From Cladocopium goreaui (lineage: Eukaryota > Sar > Dinophyceae > Suessiales > Symbiodiniaceae), in assembly GCA_947184155.2 (NCBI GenBank), contig CAMXCT020000453.1:82227-146226 (forward strand): a stretch of 64,000 nt of DNA, read 5' to 3'. The first letter of the stretch is position 1, and every line of letters begins with the position of its first letter. This document shows positions 1-11,608 of the stretch, in pieces. Below the pieces are notes generated by a model. It did not search any database and was not told the origin of the DNA. It saw nothing but the letters and a program-made list of their open reading frames with translations. The position numbers and the translations under genes were made by a program.

Positions 1-474
1 CCCATTTCCTGTCTGAAGTTGCAAGCAGAACTGGTGACTAAAACTACGGCAAAGAAACTACAGTACCGCTGAAAACAACGTCCTCCTTGCAATGCTGCGC
101 TCCAGCACGAATTGTGGAAAGACCCTTGAAACAAAATGGCTGTGGGCACCGGCTGCATGAAAGAGAATTGAGTCCTTCATCTCAAGGTGCGGCGTGAGAT
201 CACTTTGACTTCAAGATGTTCAAGTCTAAGTGAACAAAAGATGGCAAGGGTTTCCAACAGGTAACAGGATCACTGTGGAACACAGTCAAAAGCATCGCTT
301 TGGAACACAACCATTTTGGCATCACTTTGGAACACAAAATGTTTCATCAGACCACCGCCAACAAAACAGACATCAGATTTACTGACAGGCGCAGCACTTT
401 GGAAGCCTCGCGCGTTCCAAAGCGATGCCTCTACCAAAAAAAGGGCCCCAATGAGAAATCTAGTCTTTAGGTCG
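1..474. other. Non-coding flank with a short inverted repeat
   Basis: No convincing gene was found here. The only structure seen is a 15-nt perfect inverted repeat: the arm at 292-306 (GCATCGCTTTGGAAC) returns in reverse complement at 414-428, with about 107 bases between. The phrase CTTTGGAACACAA also occurs three times around 270-340. It could be the remnant of a small foldback element, but no target duplication was seen. Confidence 0.4.
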
Positions 475-1000
475 ATGTCACCAAGTGCCACGCCTGCCAC
501 ACAAACTGTACGTTGCCAATCCTGACAATAGCAACGGTTCTGCCTTTTAAGTTTTTGGGGGGTGGGGGGGTTAGGGCTCACGACTGTTGATGCTTCAGGG
601 TGTAGAATGTTTCGACCACTGTTCTACCTTTTAGGCTTTTGGGGGGGGGGGGGGGTTAGGGCTCACGACTGTTGATGCTTCAGGGTGTTAGAATGTTTCT
701 TATCATGTGCCAATCCAGGAAAAAAACAATGGTTCTACTACCTTTTAAGCTTTGGGGGGTGGGGGGTGGTTTAGATTTCACATCAAGTGCCAAAACTGAC
801 AGTAACAATGGTTCTACTTTTTAGGCTGTTGGGGGGTGGAGGGGGGTTGGGCTCACGACTGTTGATGCTTCAAGGCGTTAGAATAAATGAAGGTCGACGT
901 CACCAAGTGCCACGCCTGCCACACAAACTGTACGTTGCCCATCCTGACAGTCACAACGGTTCTACCTTTTAAGTCTTTGGGGGGTGGGGGGGCGTAATCT
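475..1000. repeat. G-rich degenerate tandem repeat, left copy
   Basis: About four to five diverged units of roughly 110-120 bp. Each unit has a line such as CTTTTAGGCTTTTGGGGGG, a long G-run, the phrase GGGCTCACGACTGTTGATGCT and the phrase AACAATGGTTCTAC. The same repeat, in the same orientation, is found again at 11828-12175. The two copies bracket the pair of Copia-type elements A and B. Confidence 0.7.
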
Positions 1001-1217
1001 ATTTTGGGGACGTGTCTACACAATGCATGACAGGTTGCATATCATGTGACATGTTCACCTTAATTCACTCATGTACCACTGCGCCACTCCGTGGCTCAAG
1101 ACTTGCTTGCATAGCAGGACAACAAGAGTGTAGCGTGCCGCCGCGTTGGCCACAAGTGTTCATACGACTTAGCGTAGATCCAGGGGTCCCTTAATACAGG
1201 GGATTGCTGCCTCAAAG

Positions 1218-1230
1218 TGGTAGCGGAGCT
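1218..1230 (+). promoter_or_regulatory. Primer-binding site of element A
   Basis: TGGTAGCGGAGCT directly follows the presumed 5' LTR end (CCTCAAAG). It is complementary to a tRNA 3' end reading AGCTCCGCTACCA. The same core TGGTAGCGGAGC occurs at the expected place in elements B (11609-11620) and E (62951-62963). It resembles the initiator-tRNA-Met site commonly used by Copia elements; the identity of the tRNA is an inference. Confidence 0.65.
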
Positions 1231-1352
1231 TGTGCCTTGCAAAGATCCAATATTCGGACTGCAGTTGCTCTTAGCGTCTGCTCCGATATCCGGACTTGCG
1301 AAGGCAACTTGTAGGTCAACTCCGAATAGCTGCCATGGTCTTAATCCATAAC

Positions 1353-2737
1353 ATGGACTCAGACGAAGAACAACTCCAAATTGTTTCATATGAAGAGTCT
1401 GAAGCCTTTGCTGCCAGTCACGCCGATAACCGGCAGGGCATCTAAATGACTCCTAAGGTACCTCCACAATTTGATGGCCAATCTAGCTGGTTTGATTATG
1501 AAGATTTAGTTGATGACTGGCTCGGTATCACGACATTGGGTGCAGACAAGCACGGACCGTCTCTCAAGAATGCCCTTGTAGGATCAGCTTCTTTTTACAA
1601 GTCGATGCTCGACAATGCCCTACTCCGAGATCCGGATCGTGGCCTCGCCCATTTCAAGGACACATTGAGACCCTACTTCCTGAAGGGAGTAAATCATGTG
1701 TTCCTTTGGCGATTCCTCCAAATGTTTCGCACGTATCGAGGCCAGAGTGAATTCGTGCACTGGATAGGGCGTTTTGAGATCGCGCAGAAGCGACTCTTGG
1801 CATCTTGGTCCCACCTGCTTGATCTCTCCCATTTACCGGAAATAGGCTCGCAGGCATTCATAGCAGCATTCTCAGATGAGCAACGACTACACTATCAGCA
1901 ATTGACAACAGATGAAGATAGATTGAATTACCAAACGGCCCTTCGAGAACAGACCATCACAAACAGAAAGGCCCAGCATCAAAATGAATTTCCGTCATCG
2001 GATAAACTTGATGTCCTTGATTTTCTTGGTACAATCTGACCTGAAGCAACAACAGCGAGAGCGCTTTGTTTCATCAATGAACATTCGTCAGATAGCAATG
2101 CCTCAATATACTTATCTTCAAGTGAACAGCTTTTCTTAGAGCTTTTCTGCGTTTCCCGAACAGGTGTTGCAGACCCAAATATCGCGCACCGTAAACGGTC
2201 AACCTTCTACATCGTCGATGAAGGAGAGACCGAAGAAGGTGAACACGGATTCTGGGTCATTGACGAAGAAACAGGAGAAGAAGGTTCACAGGTCTTTATA
2301 CAGAGAACGAATTTTTGGTTCTTGGCGCTAAGGGTTCATACTCTAAGCGCCGATTGTACGGCCGATCATTTAAGAAAGCAAAGCTGAAGGGCTATGGTAA
2401 GAAAGGAAAAAGATCAAGACCCGGCCTCCGCTCGAGGTCAAAAGGTAAAGGTGATGCAGCATGGGACAATGACCAGCAAGACACGGCTTTCTGGCAAAAA
2501 GGAAAAGGCAAGAAGGGCAAGAAAGGAATGAAGGGAAAGGATTCTTTCAAAGGAATGCCGTCATGGAAAGGAAAAGGCAAAGGTGATGGCAAGAACAAAG
2601 GAGGAAAACCATTTCAACAACAACAGCCTCCACAAGCAAATGTAGCTCAGCAAGCATCTTCTTCTTCTAGTGCCTCACAAGCCCGCGAAAAAACCAGAAA
2701 ATGCCCAAGCCGAAGAAAGCTGGAGTTACGACTATGA
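1353..2737 (+). pseudogene. Gag of element A, broken
   Basis: The ATG at 1353 opens a Gag frame that meets TAA at 1443-1445, continues in the same frame from 1446 to a TGA at 2037-2039, and is picked up in other frames to 2737. Residues after 1446 (MTPKVPPQFDG, then an acidic WFDYEDLVDDW stretch) align with the Gag of element B (MTTKVAPAYDG, AFEDAIDDW). At the position of the 1443 stop, B has Gln, which supports a CAA-to-TAA change. The tail, 2315-2737, is rich in Lys and Gly (KGKGKKGKKG), typical of a nucleocapsid-like RNA-binding tail that lacks a zinc knuckle. Likely non-functional. Confidence 0.7.
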
Positions 2738-3802
2738 CACCTATTGGACAGATGACTGGTCAACATATGAATCCTACTATGGATATGATGGAGATTACTC
2801 CCAAGGTGATTGGTACAATTGGTCTTACTATGCTTCCGTTGAGGAACTGACCTTAGCAGAGGACAAGCACTCAGAAGATTTTGACATCTTTCCTGAGGAC
2901 GGACAGACGGACCAAAACAACCGGTTCTGTTTTTTGGCCATTTGCTTGTTCCGACATCTCGGACACAAGCTTATGCCAATCATTTCGTACATGTTTTTGT
3001 TCGTGTCTCTGCTGCACCAGCGCTTTTCAGTTTTGAACAGGAACTCAATTCAGAGCATCCGATTTGTTGACGGGAGCATTGCAACCGATTCCAGTGACAT
3101 GCATTCGAATGAACAGCACACTTGCCCACTCCAATCCGATAGCACGGAAGAGTATGCATACCTGAATTACGATCATGGTGCCCAGCAAGCCCTCCTTTGT
3201 GAGTACGTGGATCTTGGTTCTCATCCGACATATGTGATTCTTGACTCAAGTTGCACCAGAGCTATGGGATCCCGCTTTGCGATAGATCGCCTTGTTCAAG
3301 CATGTCAACAACATCCAAGGCGTGATCACATCTGGTTTTCAAAACAACCGTGTTCAAGTAAATTTTCATTTGCAAATGGAGAACAACCCACGGTAAAGAC
3401 TTGTAAATTATTTTCGTAATGATCATGCACACACTGGTTGGATTACCACCTGCGTTGACATTCTCGACAAAGGTTCCTATCCTCTTTTCAGTTGAACAAA
3501 TGCGGAACCTCCGAATGAACATTGAGCACACTCCCGTAGGAGAGTTTCTTACCTGTCCGTTGTTTGGAGTGCAACGCACCGCACTAGCGGTCAGTGCATC
3601 CAATCATCCAGTTCTTGACATTCTGGCTCTTGCAACTTCCAGTTGGAAACCGATGTACAGCTTTCAGTCAGAAGAAATTACATGTCCAGCATGTAACGGT
3701 AAACATCGGCCACACACAAATAAGGAAGGTTGCAAGAAATACACCAAGCCATTCCATGAACCAGCATGCACAAGAGCCGAAGACGGCCAAGGCAGTTCCT
3801 GA
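2670..3802 (+). pseudogene. Protease-like segment of element A
   Basis: An acidic Tyr-rich stretch (2730-2850) is followed by the aspartic-protease-like motif ILDSSCTRAMGSR at about 3240-3280. Here DSS stands where retropepsins have DTG or DSG. The frame ends in TAA at about 3419 and the homologous sequence continues in another frame to 3802 (phrases LFSVEQMRNLRMN and LTCPLFGVQRTAL). Element B has matching text at 8787-9338 (DLGCTRDMGSR, MSLPQMRNLGF). The role would be cleavage of the Gag-Pol polyprotein; the frameshift makes activity unlikely. Confidence 0.6.
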
Positions 3803-3993
3803 AAAAAGAGTGTCAAGAAACCAATTTCACCTGATACAAAATTAGAGGTACCGAGTCAACCTTTGCATCCTGATGATGAGCCGATGATGGCATCTGGACT
3901 CATCTGGACCAAGTTCCGTTTCCAAGGAAGGAGCCCCACGACGTCGGGAACCTCAACCGGACGAAGAAACAGAATCAAAACAGGAACCAAAGG

Positions 3994-4845
3994 TTGATGT
4001 TAAGATTGAAGAGACGAAAGAACCGTCACCTAAAGGAACATTGTCACTCGCACTTCAGAATTCATGATAAGCTTCAATCTCCAACTGAACTATTGAAACT
4101 TCACTTGAAGCATTACCACATGTCAACTGAACAGTACAAGAGAAGAACATCAGCTCTGAAGTTGCCAAAAGAAATAGTGACAAGTATGATCAGATCACCA
4201 AATCATGTGACACATGTTCCAAGTCCAAGATTGCACCCTCAAGAGCCAAGATATCTGAAATTCGAAGTGACGTCTTTGGTGAACTTACTTTCACTGATCA
4301 CGGAGAAGTTGCAATTAATCCTCGGTCAAAACTTCAATTCCTACTTATTTATGATTGCGCAACTTCTTTGACAACTGCATATGTTGTCCAAAATAGATCA
4401 GATACCGTGACGATCTCTCATCTTCAAGAGTACTTCGAAACGTATCAGCTGAATCCAAAACACATTGTTGCAGATCAAGCTTTTATGGGCACAGAAATGG
4501 AAGACTACTACAGCAGGCAAAACATTAGGGCCTATATCTCTTGGACCAGGTACTCCATGGCCAAACAGAGCAGAGGCAGCCATTCGCATGTTTAAGAAAC
4601 AGGTCTCGCTGATGCTTATTTCCTTGAAAGATGATCCATTGCTTGCCAACATTACCTACAAACAGTTGTTGAGACAAGTATGTATTTCAAGGAATACCAT
4701 GGTAACACATGGAGGTGTAACACCAATTGAATTAGCCTTTGGAAGGAGACCTGCCGATCTAACGGCGGCTGAGCTCATGAATCCTGCACAGCTCAAGGCA
4801 AGCAACACCTTGTACTTGTTCTTCCTCAACTGGATGTCGGCATGA
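3994..4845 (+). pseudogene. Integrase of element A, frameshifted
   Basis: The segment begins with LHLKHYHMSTEQYKRR, shared with element B, and then carries a DDE integrase core spread over three frames: first Asp in TDHGE (about 4295), second Asp in VADQAF (about 4475), and Glu in NRAEAAIRMFK (about 4565). The text ends with GGVTPIELAFGRRPADL, a typical integrase C-terminal phrase. The enzyme would insert cDNA into the host genome. At least two frame changes occur, and the element stops about 25 bp later without any reverse transcriptase. Confidence 0.7.
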
Positions 4846-5050
4846 TCAAACTTGAGGCCCAGGGGGGGGTGAACGAAAGCTAAATGGCAAATGAATGTGG
4901 AACTAGGTGAGGTGAACTCGGAAACATGCAGGGAAGGGTCGGTAGACGAGAGTGATCCACATGGAAGGATGCAAGAGGGTGTCGCAGAGAAAGTGTAAGT
5001 TTCAAGTTGCAGTCCTATAACATGTGAAGCATGTGTAGTGGAAAAAGTTA

Positions 5051-6700
5051 GAAGACGGTGTCGCTAGAAAGTTTGCAACACGTGGACCAAAGAAGATGGT
5101 GACTCTATAAAGTTTGGGCCCCATCGAAAATTATAATTTTTGATGGAGCTCAAATCGACGCAGTGTTGATTTGAGGTAGAAAGAACGCTATGGAGTCTAA
5201 ATTCTGGTGAGGCGTCTTGTGCATGCGAAGAACAGGTAGGCGGTTGTTGCAAGTCGGAAAACAGCAGAAGCAAAGAAGATGGTGTCTGTAGAAAGTTTGG
5301 AACATGTGCACCAAAGAAGATGGTGACTCTATAAAGTTTGGGCCCCATCGAAAATTATAATTTTCCATGGGGCTCAAATCGACACAGCGTTGACCTGAGT
5401 TAGAAAGAGCGCTATGGAGCTCAAATTCTAGTGAGGCATCTGGCGCATGCGAACAACACGTAGGCGGTTGCTGCAAGTCGGAAAACATCAGAACCAAACA
5501 AGATGGTGCCTCTAGAAAGTTTGGAACATGTGGACCAAAGAAGATGGTGACTCTATAAAGTTTGGGCCCCATCGAAAATTATAATTTTCCATGGGGCTCA
5601 AATCAACACAGTGTTGATTTGAGGTAGAAAGAACTCTATGGAGCCTAAATTCTGGTGAGGCGTCCTGTGCATGCGAAGAACATGTAGGCGGCCTTGCAAG
5701 TCGGAAAACAGCAGAACTAAAGAAGATAGTGCCTCCAGAAAGTTTGGAACATGTGAGCCAAAGAAGATGGTGACTCTATAAAGTTTGGGCCCCATCGAAA
5801 ATTATAATTTCCCATGGGGCTAAATCGAGACAGTGTTGACCGGAGGTAGAAAGAACGTTATGGAGTCTAAATTCTGAAGAGGCATCGTGCGCATGCGAAC
5901 AACATGCAGGCGGCCGTTGCAAGTCGGAAAAGAGCAGAACCAAAGAAGATGGTGTCTGTAGAAAGTTTGGAACATGTGCACCAAAGAAGATGGTGACTCT
6001 ATAAAGTTTGGGCCCCATCGAAAATTATAATTTTTGATGGAGCTCAAATCGACGCAGTGTTGATTTGAGGTAGAAAGAACGCTATGGAGCCTAAATTCTG
6101 GTGAGGCGTCCTGTGCATGCGAAGAACAGGTAGGCGGCTGTTGCAAATCGGAAAACAGCAGAAGCAAAGAAGATGGTCTCTAGAAAGTTTGGAACATGTG
6201 GACCAAACAAAATGGTGACTCGATTAAAAAGTTTGGGCCCCATCGAAAATTATAATTTTGCATGGGGCTCAAATCGACACAGTGTTGATTTGAGGTAGAA
6301 AGAACGCTATGGAGCTTAAATTCCGGTGAGGCATCTTGCGCATACGAATAACACGTAGGCGGCCTTGCAAGTCGGAAAACAGCAGAACTAAAGAAGATAG
6401 TGCCTCCAGAAAGTTTGGAACATGCGAACCAAAGAAGATGGTGACTCTATAAAGTTTGAGCTCCATCGAAAATGTTTGAAGATTATAATTTCCGATGGGG
6501 CGCAAATCGACACAGCTTTGACCCGAATCAAAAAGAAGGATATCGAGGAGAGGAGACTGTTTTGGTGAGGCATCTTTGTATCCGGACAACATGTACGCTT
6601 CTGTGGAGGTCGCAAAACATCGAAATGAAAGAAGATGGTGTCTTTAGAAAGTTTGGGCCCCAGCCAAATTATAATTTTTCATGGGGCTCAAATTGGTTGA
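5051..6700. repeat. 224-bp minisatellite with a palindrome in each unit (about 7.5 copies)
   Basis: The phrase GACTCTATAAAGTTTGGGCC (or a variant) starts units at 5101, 5325, 5549, 5772, 5995, 6217 and 6443, a period of 222-226 bp, with a partial eighth unit near 6655. Most units hold a nearly perfect 32-nt palindrome, for example 5342-5373: GCCCCAT, then GAAAATTATAATTTTC, then ATGGGGC, with one C:C mismatch per arm pair. Some units have a variant right arm (TGATGGAGC). The peptide-like frames on the minus strand simply repeat with the unit and are not genes. Confidence 0.9.
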
Positions 6701-6720
6701 CCTGAAGCAGAAAGAACTCG

Positions 6721-7560
6721 ATGGATGCTGTTTGTGCCCTGCATCACATCTCAACAAGCGGCTTGCTTGCATTAGGCTACATAGTTATGTATATAATTAT
6801 TGAAATATATATATATACCTATGTGTGTGTATATATATATCAATAGAATGTGTATGTGTATACATGACTATGCATGTATATATATATATACACAACTATG
6901 TATATACAATTATGTATTGTGTATACATATATATATATATACATATGCACCTATATATACATATACTCAACCAAATCTAATGAGAGGATGGCTGTACAGA
7001 TATGTTTGTTGACAACTTTCTTTTTATGGCTGAGCAGCTGCAGAAAGTGTCGGCGATGGATGCTGTTTGTGCCCTGCGTCACATCTCAACAAGCGGCTTG
7101 CTTGCATTGGGCTACATAGTGATGTAGATATATACATGTATATATATATGATATGTATGTATATACATGACTATGCTGCATGTGTATATATATATATACA
7201 CAACTATCTATATATACAATTATGTATTGTATATATATATGCACCTATATATATATACTCAACGAAATGTAATGAGAGAGGATGACTGTACAGATATGTT
7301 TGTTGACAACTTTCTTTTTATGGCTGAGCAGCTGCGGAATGTGTCGGCGATGGATGCTGTTTGTGCCCTGCATCACATCTCAACAAGCGGCTTGCTTGCA
7401 TTGGGCTACATAGTGATGTATATCTATACATATGTGTATATATATATATATATAATGTGTATGTGTATACATGACTATGCATAGAGATATTTATATATAT
7501 ATGTACACAACTATGTATATATACAATTATCTATCGGCTGCGGAATGTGTTGGCGGACAT
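6721..7560. repeat. About 295-335-bp tandem repeat with TA microsatellites
   Basis: ATGGATGCTGTTTGTGCCCT starts units at 6721, 7055 and 7350, and a fourth partial unit ends near 7560. Each unit joins a conserved part of about 75 bp (CATCACATCTCAACAAGCGG and GCTTGCTTGCATT) to long TA/TATG-rich stretches and the phrase GTTTGTTGACAACTTTC. No gene is seen. Confidence 0.85.
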
Positions 7561-7760
7561 CAAATGGACAGGGGGAAAAAAAAAACAACGAATGGACGGC
7601 CCTGGCAGGATTCGAGCCCGTAACCATCTGCTTCCGAGACTGCTTCAAAATGCCCCGGGAGCTTAGGGGGGGGAGGGGGGGGTTCAAGTGAAAAATCACT
7701 GTGTTGGACTCAGACCTGCCCCTCCCCTTGCTGAAGCAAGAGTTACTCAGCTAGCTATCG
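7561..7760. other. Junction between repeat array and element B
   Basis: Contains an A-run, a G-run at 7666-7681 and an isolated B-box-like phrase on the minus strand (GGCTCGAATCC, about 7607-7617). No complete tRNA cloverleaf could be drawn. The left limit of element B lies here but could not be placed. Confidence 0.3.
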
Positions 7761-8036
7761 CTAGCTTTCGTGAACAGATAACATCTCCAAAGTTGGAAGC
7801 TCGTATGTCTGAAACCCTGGTTCTCGGCGGTGGTGCAATGGAAGTACTACACACACGACACTTGTTGTACATGTCTTCATATTTTTCAGAAACGAGTCAG
7901 GAAGTCCCAACATGGAAGTCCCTCTTCTGAATTGAGCAGGAGACATGTGATAGTGCTTGACATGAAGTTTGTACATTTCGACACTGTCGTCAAGCTTTCT
8001 CAGCATCTTCTTGTATGCTGGTGTCATGGCTTGCAC
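7761..8036 (-). pseudogene. Integrase N-terminal region of element B (truncated)
   Basis: The phrase LHVKHYHMSPAQFRR matches LHLKHYHMSTEQYKRR of element A, where it precedes the DDE core. The frame then runs into unrelated sequence after about 60 further residues, so the catalytic part is absent. It has no function by itself. Confidence 0.6.
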
Positions 8037-8081
8037 TTCACTACCAGGTAGTGGAACAGAAACCCGCCTAGGCTCAAGAGC

Positions 8082-8723
8082 TTAACTACCTAGTTTCTCA
8101 ACTTGACTTTCTGAATCTTGCTTACCACGTGCACGTGCAGGAGCAGCAGGTTTGGATTCAATGACCTGCAATCCATCTGGTTCCAGATTTATTTCCCTAG
8201 CAATCCTATCAAGTTCATCTTCACCATCTTCCCGTTGCTGGGGATAAGAAGCAACAACTTTCTTTCTTGATGAACCTCCTTGAGAGTCATCTACAACCTT
8301 TGGTTTCTGCTCACCTACGTGCCTCTTTGCTGCTGGAGGACCTACCTCGATCTTTTTCAAGCGTGGTCCCTTCGAAATCGGGTTGCCTGCCTCTCCCTTT
8401 TGAGAGCTTGGCTTCTTCTGTACACCTGGTCGGTAAGAAGAGGCTGACTCAGGGTGAAACAAATCATCGATGCTTCTTCTGAAAGATTTGGATTGACGAG
8501 CAATGTCACTTCGGACAATATCTTCAAGAATTTCATAGTCCTGCTTGATCTTGTAGACCGCCTTGCCCTTCCAGAATTCCTCCATCTTGCCAGCGAACCT
8601 CTTCTCGGTGCGCCAGTTGTCCTTGTGGAGAACCTTCTTCTTGCTCCTCAAGTACTCACTGTGAGTGAGTCTCTCATCAAGAAGTTGATCTTTTGGCATT
8701 GGAGTTGTTTCAGATCTGTTCAT
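8082..8723 (-). pseudogene. Basic linker between protease and integrase of element B
   Basis: The open frame of 213 codons is rich in Lys, Arg, Glu and Ser and has no recognised domain. Its place between the protease and integrase segments, in the same direction, marks it as the inter-domain linker of the Pol polyprotein. The Met at 8723 is only the first one in the frame; in an intact element it would be internal. Confidence 0.5.
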
Positions 8724-8786
8724 CTCATGTTAGTACTGCCTCTTGTCCATGTGATGCCTGATGAGTTCACGATGTAGTCCATCGAC

Positions 8787-9338
8787 TTACCAGTAGTCAC
8801 CAGTCACCAGAGCTTCTTCTTCTTCTTCTTCTTGAACATCTTGCTTCGCAGCATTCTGACTGTACTCAAAGTGATCATGTTGTGAAAAGAAACTCTTGAC
8901 TTGTGGGGTCTTGAAATGTACTTGGCTCATGTACCATGCAACATCTTGCAAATCCAGAATGAGATGAGTACTAATGGCTGTCTTCAAGGCCATTTTTCTC
9001 ATGCCAATACGTGCACAGGACAAATAAGCCTTGTCTGGAGTGAGTTCGAATTGGAATCCAAGGTTTCTCATTTGTGGAAGTGACATCAACAATGGGACAT
9101 CACCTTCTTCGACAATGTCGAATTCTGTGAACTGAGTGTTCCATCCATTGTCATACATGAATGTCACAAGCTTCTCAGTGCACTTGGATTGTTGAGAATT
9201 TGCAAAGAAGAATATTGAACTTGCTGGCTGAACTTCATACCAGAGACCACTATTGGGATGTGAGCCAACATATCTGCAGAAAGCTTCAACTGCCTTGCGA
9301 GAGCCCATATCTCTTGTGCATCCAAGGTCAGGATACAT
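8787..9338 (-). pseudogene. Protease-like segment of element B
   Basis: The frame opens on DLGCTRDMGSRKAVEAF, the counterpart of DSSCTRAMGSRFAIDRL in element A, and continues through MSLPQMRNLGFQFE and ILDLQDVAWYM. A Glu run (EEEEEEE) lies near its C-terminus. The motif corresponds to the Asp-Thr/Ser-Gly loop of retroelement aspartic proteases, but here it reads D-L-G, an atypical triplet. Likely inactive. Confidence 0.6.
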
Positions 9339-9444
9339 ACAGGTGGTGGTGCAGAATTCTCTGTGTGAAAAGCTAGTCCCTTCTCACATGCCAGATCAGT
9401 CTGTACAGTATGACATGAAAAAGCATTCTGCTGTGATGGTACCT

Positions 9445-9831
9445 CTATCTCTGTAGAGCATCCATGTAGAACAGGTTGTGTGGTATGAAATGAAAAAGCA
9501 CTCTTCTGCTCACCTGATACCTCGATCTTTTCAGAGCCTTCAGAGTGAGATGGTCTCTCTGTCTTCTCACGTATCCATGCATAAACAATGATGTGCCTTT
9601 TGCCAACGGCTTCCATGAAGCCTCACTGTCTTGTAAACCAACTTCTCTGGGCACTGGTGCTGGTCGACGTTGTAGACCTGAACGAAATGCTCCAAGATCT
9701 TTAACCAAAACAGGAAATCTCTTGGTTCTTTCTCTGTTCTGCCGTGCCACTTCATCACGTTGGTTTTGTCCTCCTCGACAAGTGCGTCTTTTGTGCACTT
9801 GCTCTTCATAGGTGGCCGTCAAAACATCCAC
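9445..9831 (-). pseudogene. Gag-Pol linker of element B
   Basis: Two overlapping minus-strand frames (9445-9831 and 9567-9809) carry charged, low-similarity sequence between the simple-repeat tract and the protease segment. No domain is recognised. It is annotated as part of element B from position and direction only. Confidence 0.35.
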
Positions 9832-9902
9832 ACGTGCTGGGTCAGTCTCTGCAACTGCAAAGAACCATGCCCTGAGCTTGCTGCTGCTGAAGAGTAATGA
9901 GC

Positions 9903-9975
9903 TTCTTGTTCTTGTTCTTGTTCTTGTTCTTATTCTTGTTCTTGTTGTTCTTGTTCTTGTTCTTGTTCTTGTTCT

Positions 9976-10016
<41 letters not shown>

Positions 10017-10098
10017 TTGTTGGTGGTGGTGGTGGTGGCGGTGGTGGTGGCGGTGGCGGTGGCGGTGGCGGCGGCGGCGGTGGTGGTGGTGGTTCTGT
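9903..10098. repeat. Compound simple repeat inside element B
   Basis: The plus strand runs from (TTCTTG)n through (TGTTGC)n and (TGTTGT)n into (GGTGGT)n and (GGTGGC)n. On the minus strand it would encode Thr/Ala, Asn/Ser and Asn/Lys runs. It sits between the Lys/Gly-rich Gag tail and the linker, so it expanded within, or was inserted into, the element's coding region. Confidence 0.9.
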
Positions 10099-10351
10099 AT
10101 GGCAGGAGTCGATGAGGTCTGAGGTTGAACATAGTTGGACTTTCCTTTTCCATCTCCTGGTTTTCCTCCTTTGCCTTCATCATCCGTGCCTTCTTGCCTT
10201 TCTTTCAAGTTTCCTTTCCTTCTGGACGTATCCATACTCATCTAAGTAGTACGGATCTTCATAGGCCCAAGAGCCTTCATTCCAGTTCTGATCATCGGCT
10301 CAATAGCCGTCATAGGAATCCTTCCATTCATCTCCTTCATTCCATTCTTCT

Positions 10352-11567
10352 TCATATCCTTCCAATCACCATATGAGAGCGGCCTTTTCTTCTTCCTTTT
10401 CCTCGGCCTTTTCCTTTCCTTGATCTGAAGAATCTTCTTCCTCCTCTGCCTTTTCCTTTTCTTCTGCCTTTACCTTTGCCGTTGCCTCGTCTGGTCTGTC
10501 TGCCTTGCCTTCTCTGATACCATGTGAATTCAGCGTCATCATAAACCCAGAAAACATCTTCTAAAGCATCCAGGAATCCTTCTGCACTATCTTCATCATC
10601 TTCGGCCCAATAGCCGTCGGTTCCTTCTAATTCACCTTCTTCCAGAACGAGGAAAGATCTTCTCTGTCCAATGCCAGGGGGTTGCATCGTAGAATTGTCA
10701 ACTGCTGTTCTCGTAGTGCAAAACATTTCCAGGAATAAATCTCTGAGTTCTTGCACATTGTACTGGTCAAGTGTTCGTCCACGATGTGTCATGATACTTG
10801 TGAGTGTGTTTCTCTGATCTTGCGTCCAATCTGCTAGACTTACAAAAATCAATGCTAGCAAGTTGCCATCTAAGGGGAATGCCATTCTCTGTTGTTGTCG
10901 TCTGCTTTCGTTGTCTGAATGCTATCAAAGCATGTTCATCTGTCCATGGTACATTGACATGTGGTTCTTGTCCTGGTGTTGCTGCTGCAATGCCTGCAAG
11001 TTCAACTTGTCGAGCTTCATGTTCTAGACAACATCGTGCAACATGTGCAATTGCTTCTGGACTGGTGGTCTCCAAGTCTGGTGAGAGATCCATCCAAGAC
11101 TCAATAAGTCTATTTCCAGTAAGTTGAGATCTAGCCATCCGCTTTTGCAAGTCCATCGTGCCTCTATTGTGCTTCATGAACTGCATGAATCGATACAAGA
11201 ACACTGTTTGGGCTCCATTGATGAAATGTGGTCGCAAGAATCTGTTCACACCGTCGTTTGGTTCTCTCAGCAACTCTCTGTTCAGTAGTCTTTTGTACTG
11301 AGATGCTTCACCTTCTAATCTGTTCCTCAATGCAGGTCCACGTTTTTCAGGTTCCAACTCTGTAATGTCACACCAATCATCAATTGCGTCTTCGAAAGCA
11401 AAGAAACTAGTCCTTCCATCATAAGCCGGGGCTACCTTCGTGGTCATCTGCTCAGTCATGTGAATTGAGGGTTGCTGGGATGCTCTTCTCATTGCGTAAG
11501 AGTCATATTGATTCCATCCATCTGCATCGACAATGTCGAAGTCATCATCATAGCCACGGCTTGCCAT
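10352..11567 (-). pseudogene. Gag of element B, frameshifted
   Basis: The ATG at 11567 begins a Gag with an acidic N-terminus, the core phrase MTTKVAPAYDG, and helical sequence with FEDAIDDW and FLYRFMQFMKHNRG, to the end of that frame at 10767. A second frame, 10352-10885, continues with LADWTQDQRNTL, LEEGELEGTDGYWAEDDED and FWVYDD, ending in a Lys/Gly/Arg tail. The change of frame is near 10,870. Gag would coat the RNA in virus-like particles. The same order is seen in element A. Confidence 0.7.
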
Positions 11568-11608
11568 ATTGGGCTCTACCTGGAGCTCACCTTCAATGAA
11601 GGATCACA

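Larger units (their letters stand above)
1218..4869 (+). mobile_element. Element A: decayed Copia-type LTR retrotransposon (plus strand)
   Basis: From left to right the element shows a primer-binding-like site (1218-1230), Gag with a Lys/Gly-rich tail, an aspartic-protease-like segment and a DDE integrase core, then a G-run resembling a polypurine tract (4861-4869) followed by TG. Frames change several times and no reverse transcriptase is left. It is homologous to element B on the other strand: both share the Gag core, the protease phrase with CTR.MGSR and the integrase N-terminal phrase KHYHMS. No matching LTR pair could be delimited, so the limits given are those of the internal region only. 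Confidence 0.75.

Noticed and set aside
5064-6592. Series of similar minus-strand peptides (start MGPKLYRVTIFFG)
   Set aside because: They repeat with the 224-bp satellite unit and run through its palindromes; a by-product of a tandem repeat, not a gene family.
7590-7680. tRNA-like or SINE-like B-box on the minus strand (GGCTCGAATCC)
   Set aside because: No A-box at the right distance, no full cloverleaf, and no target duplication or poly-A tail could be found.
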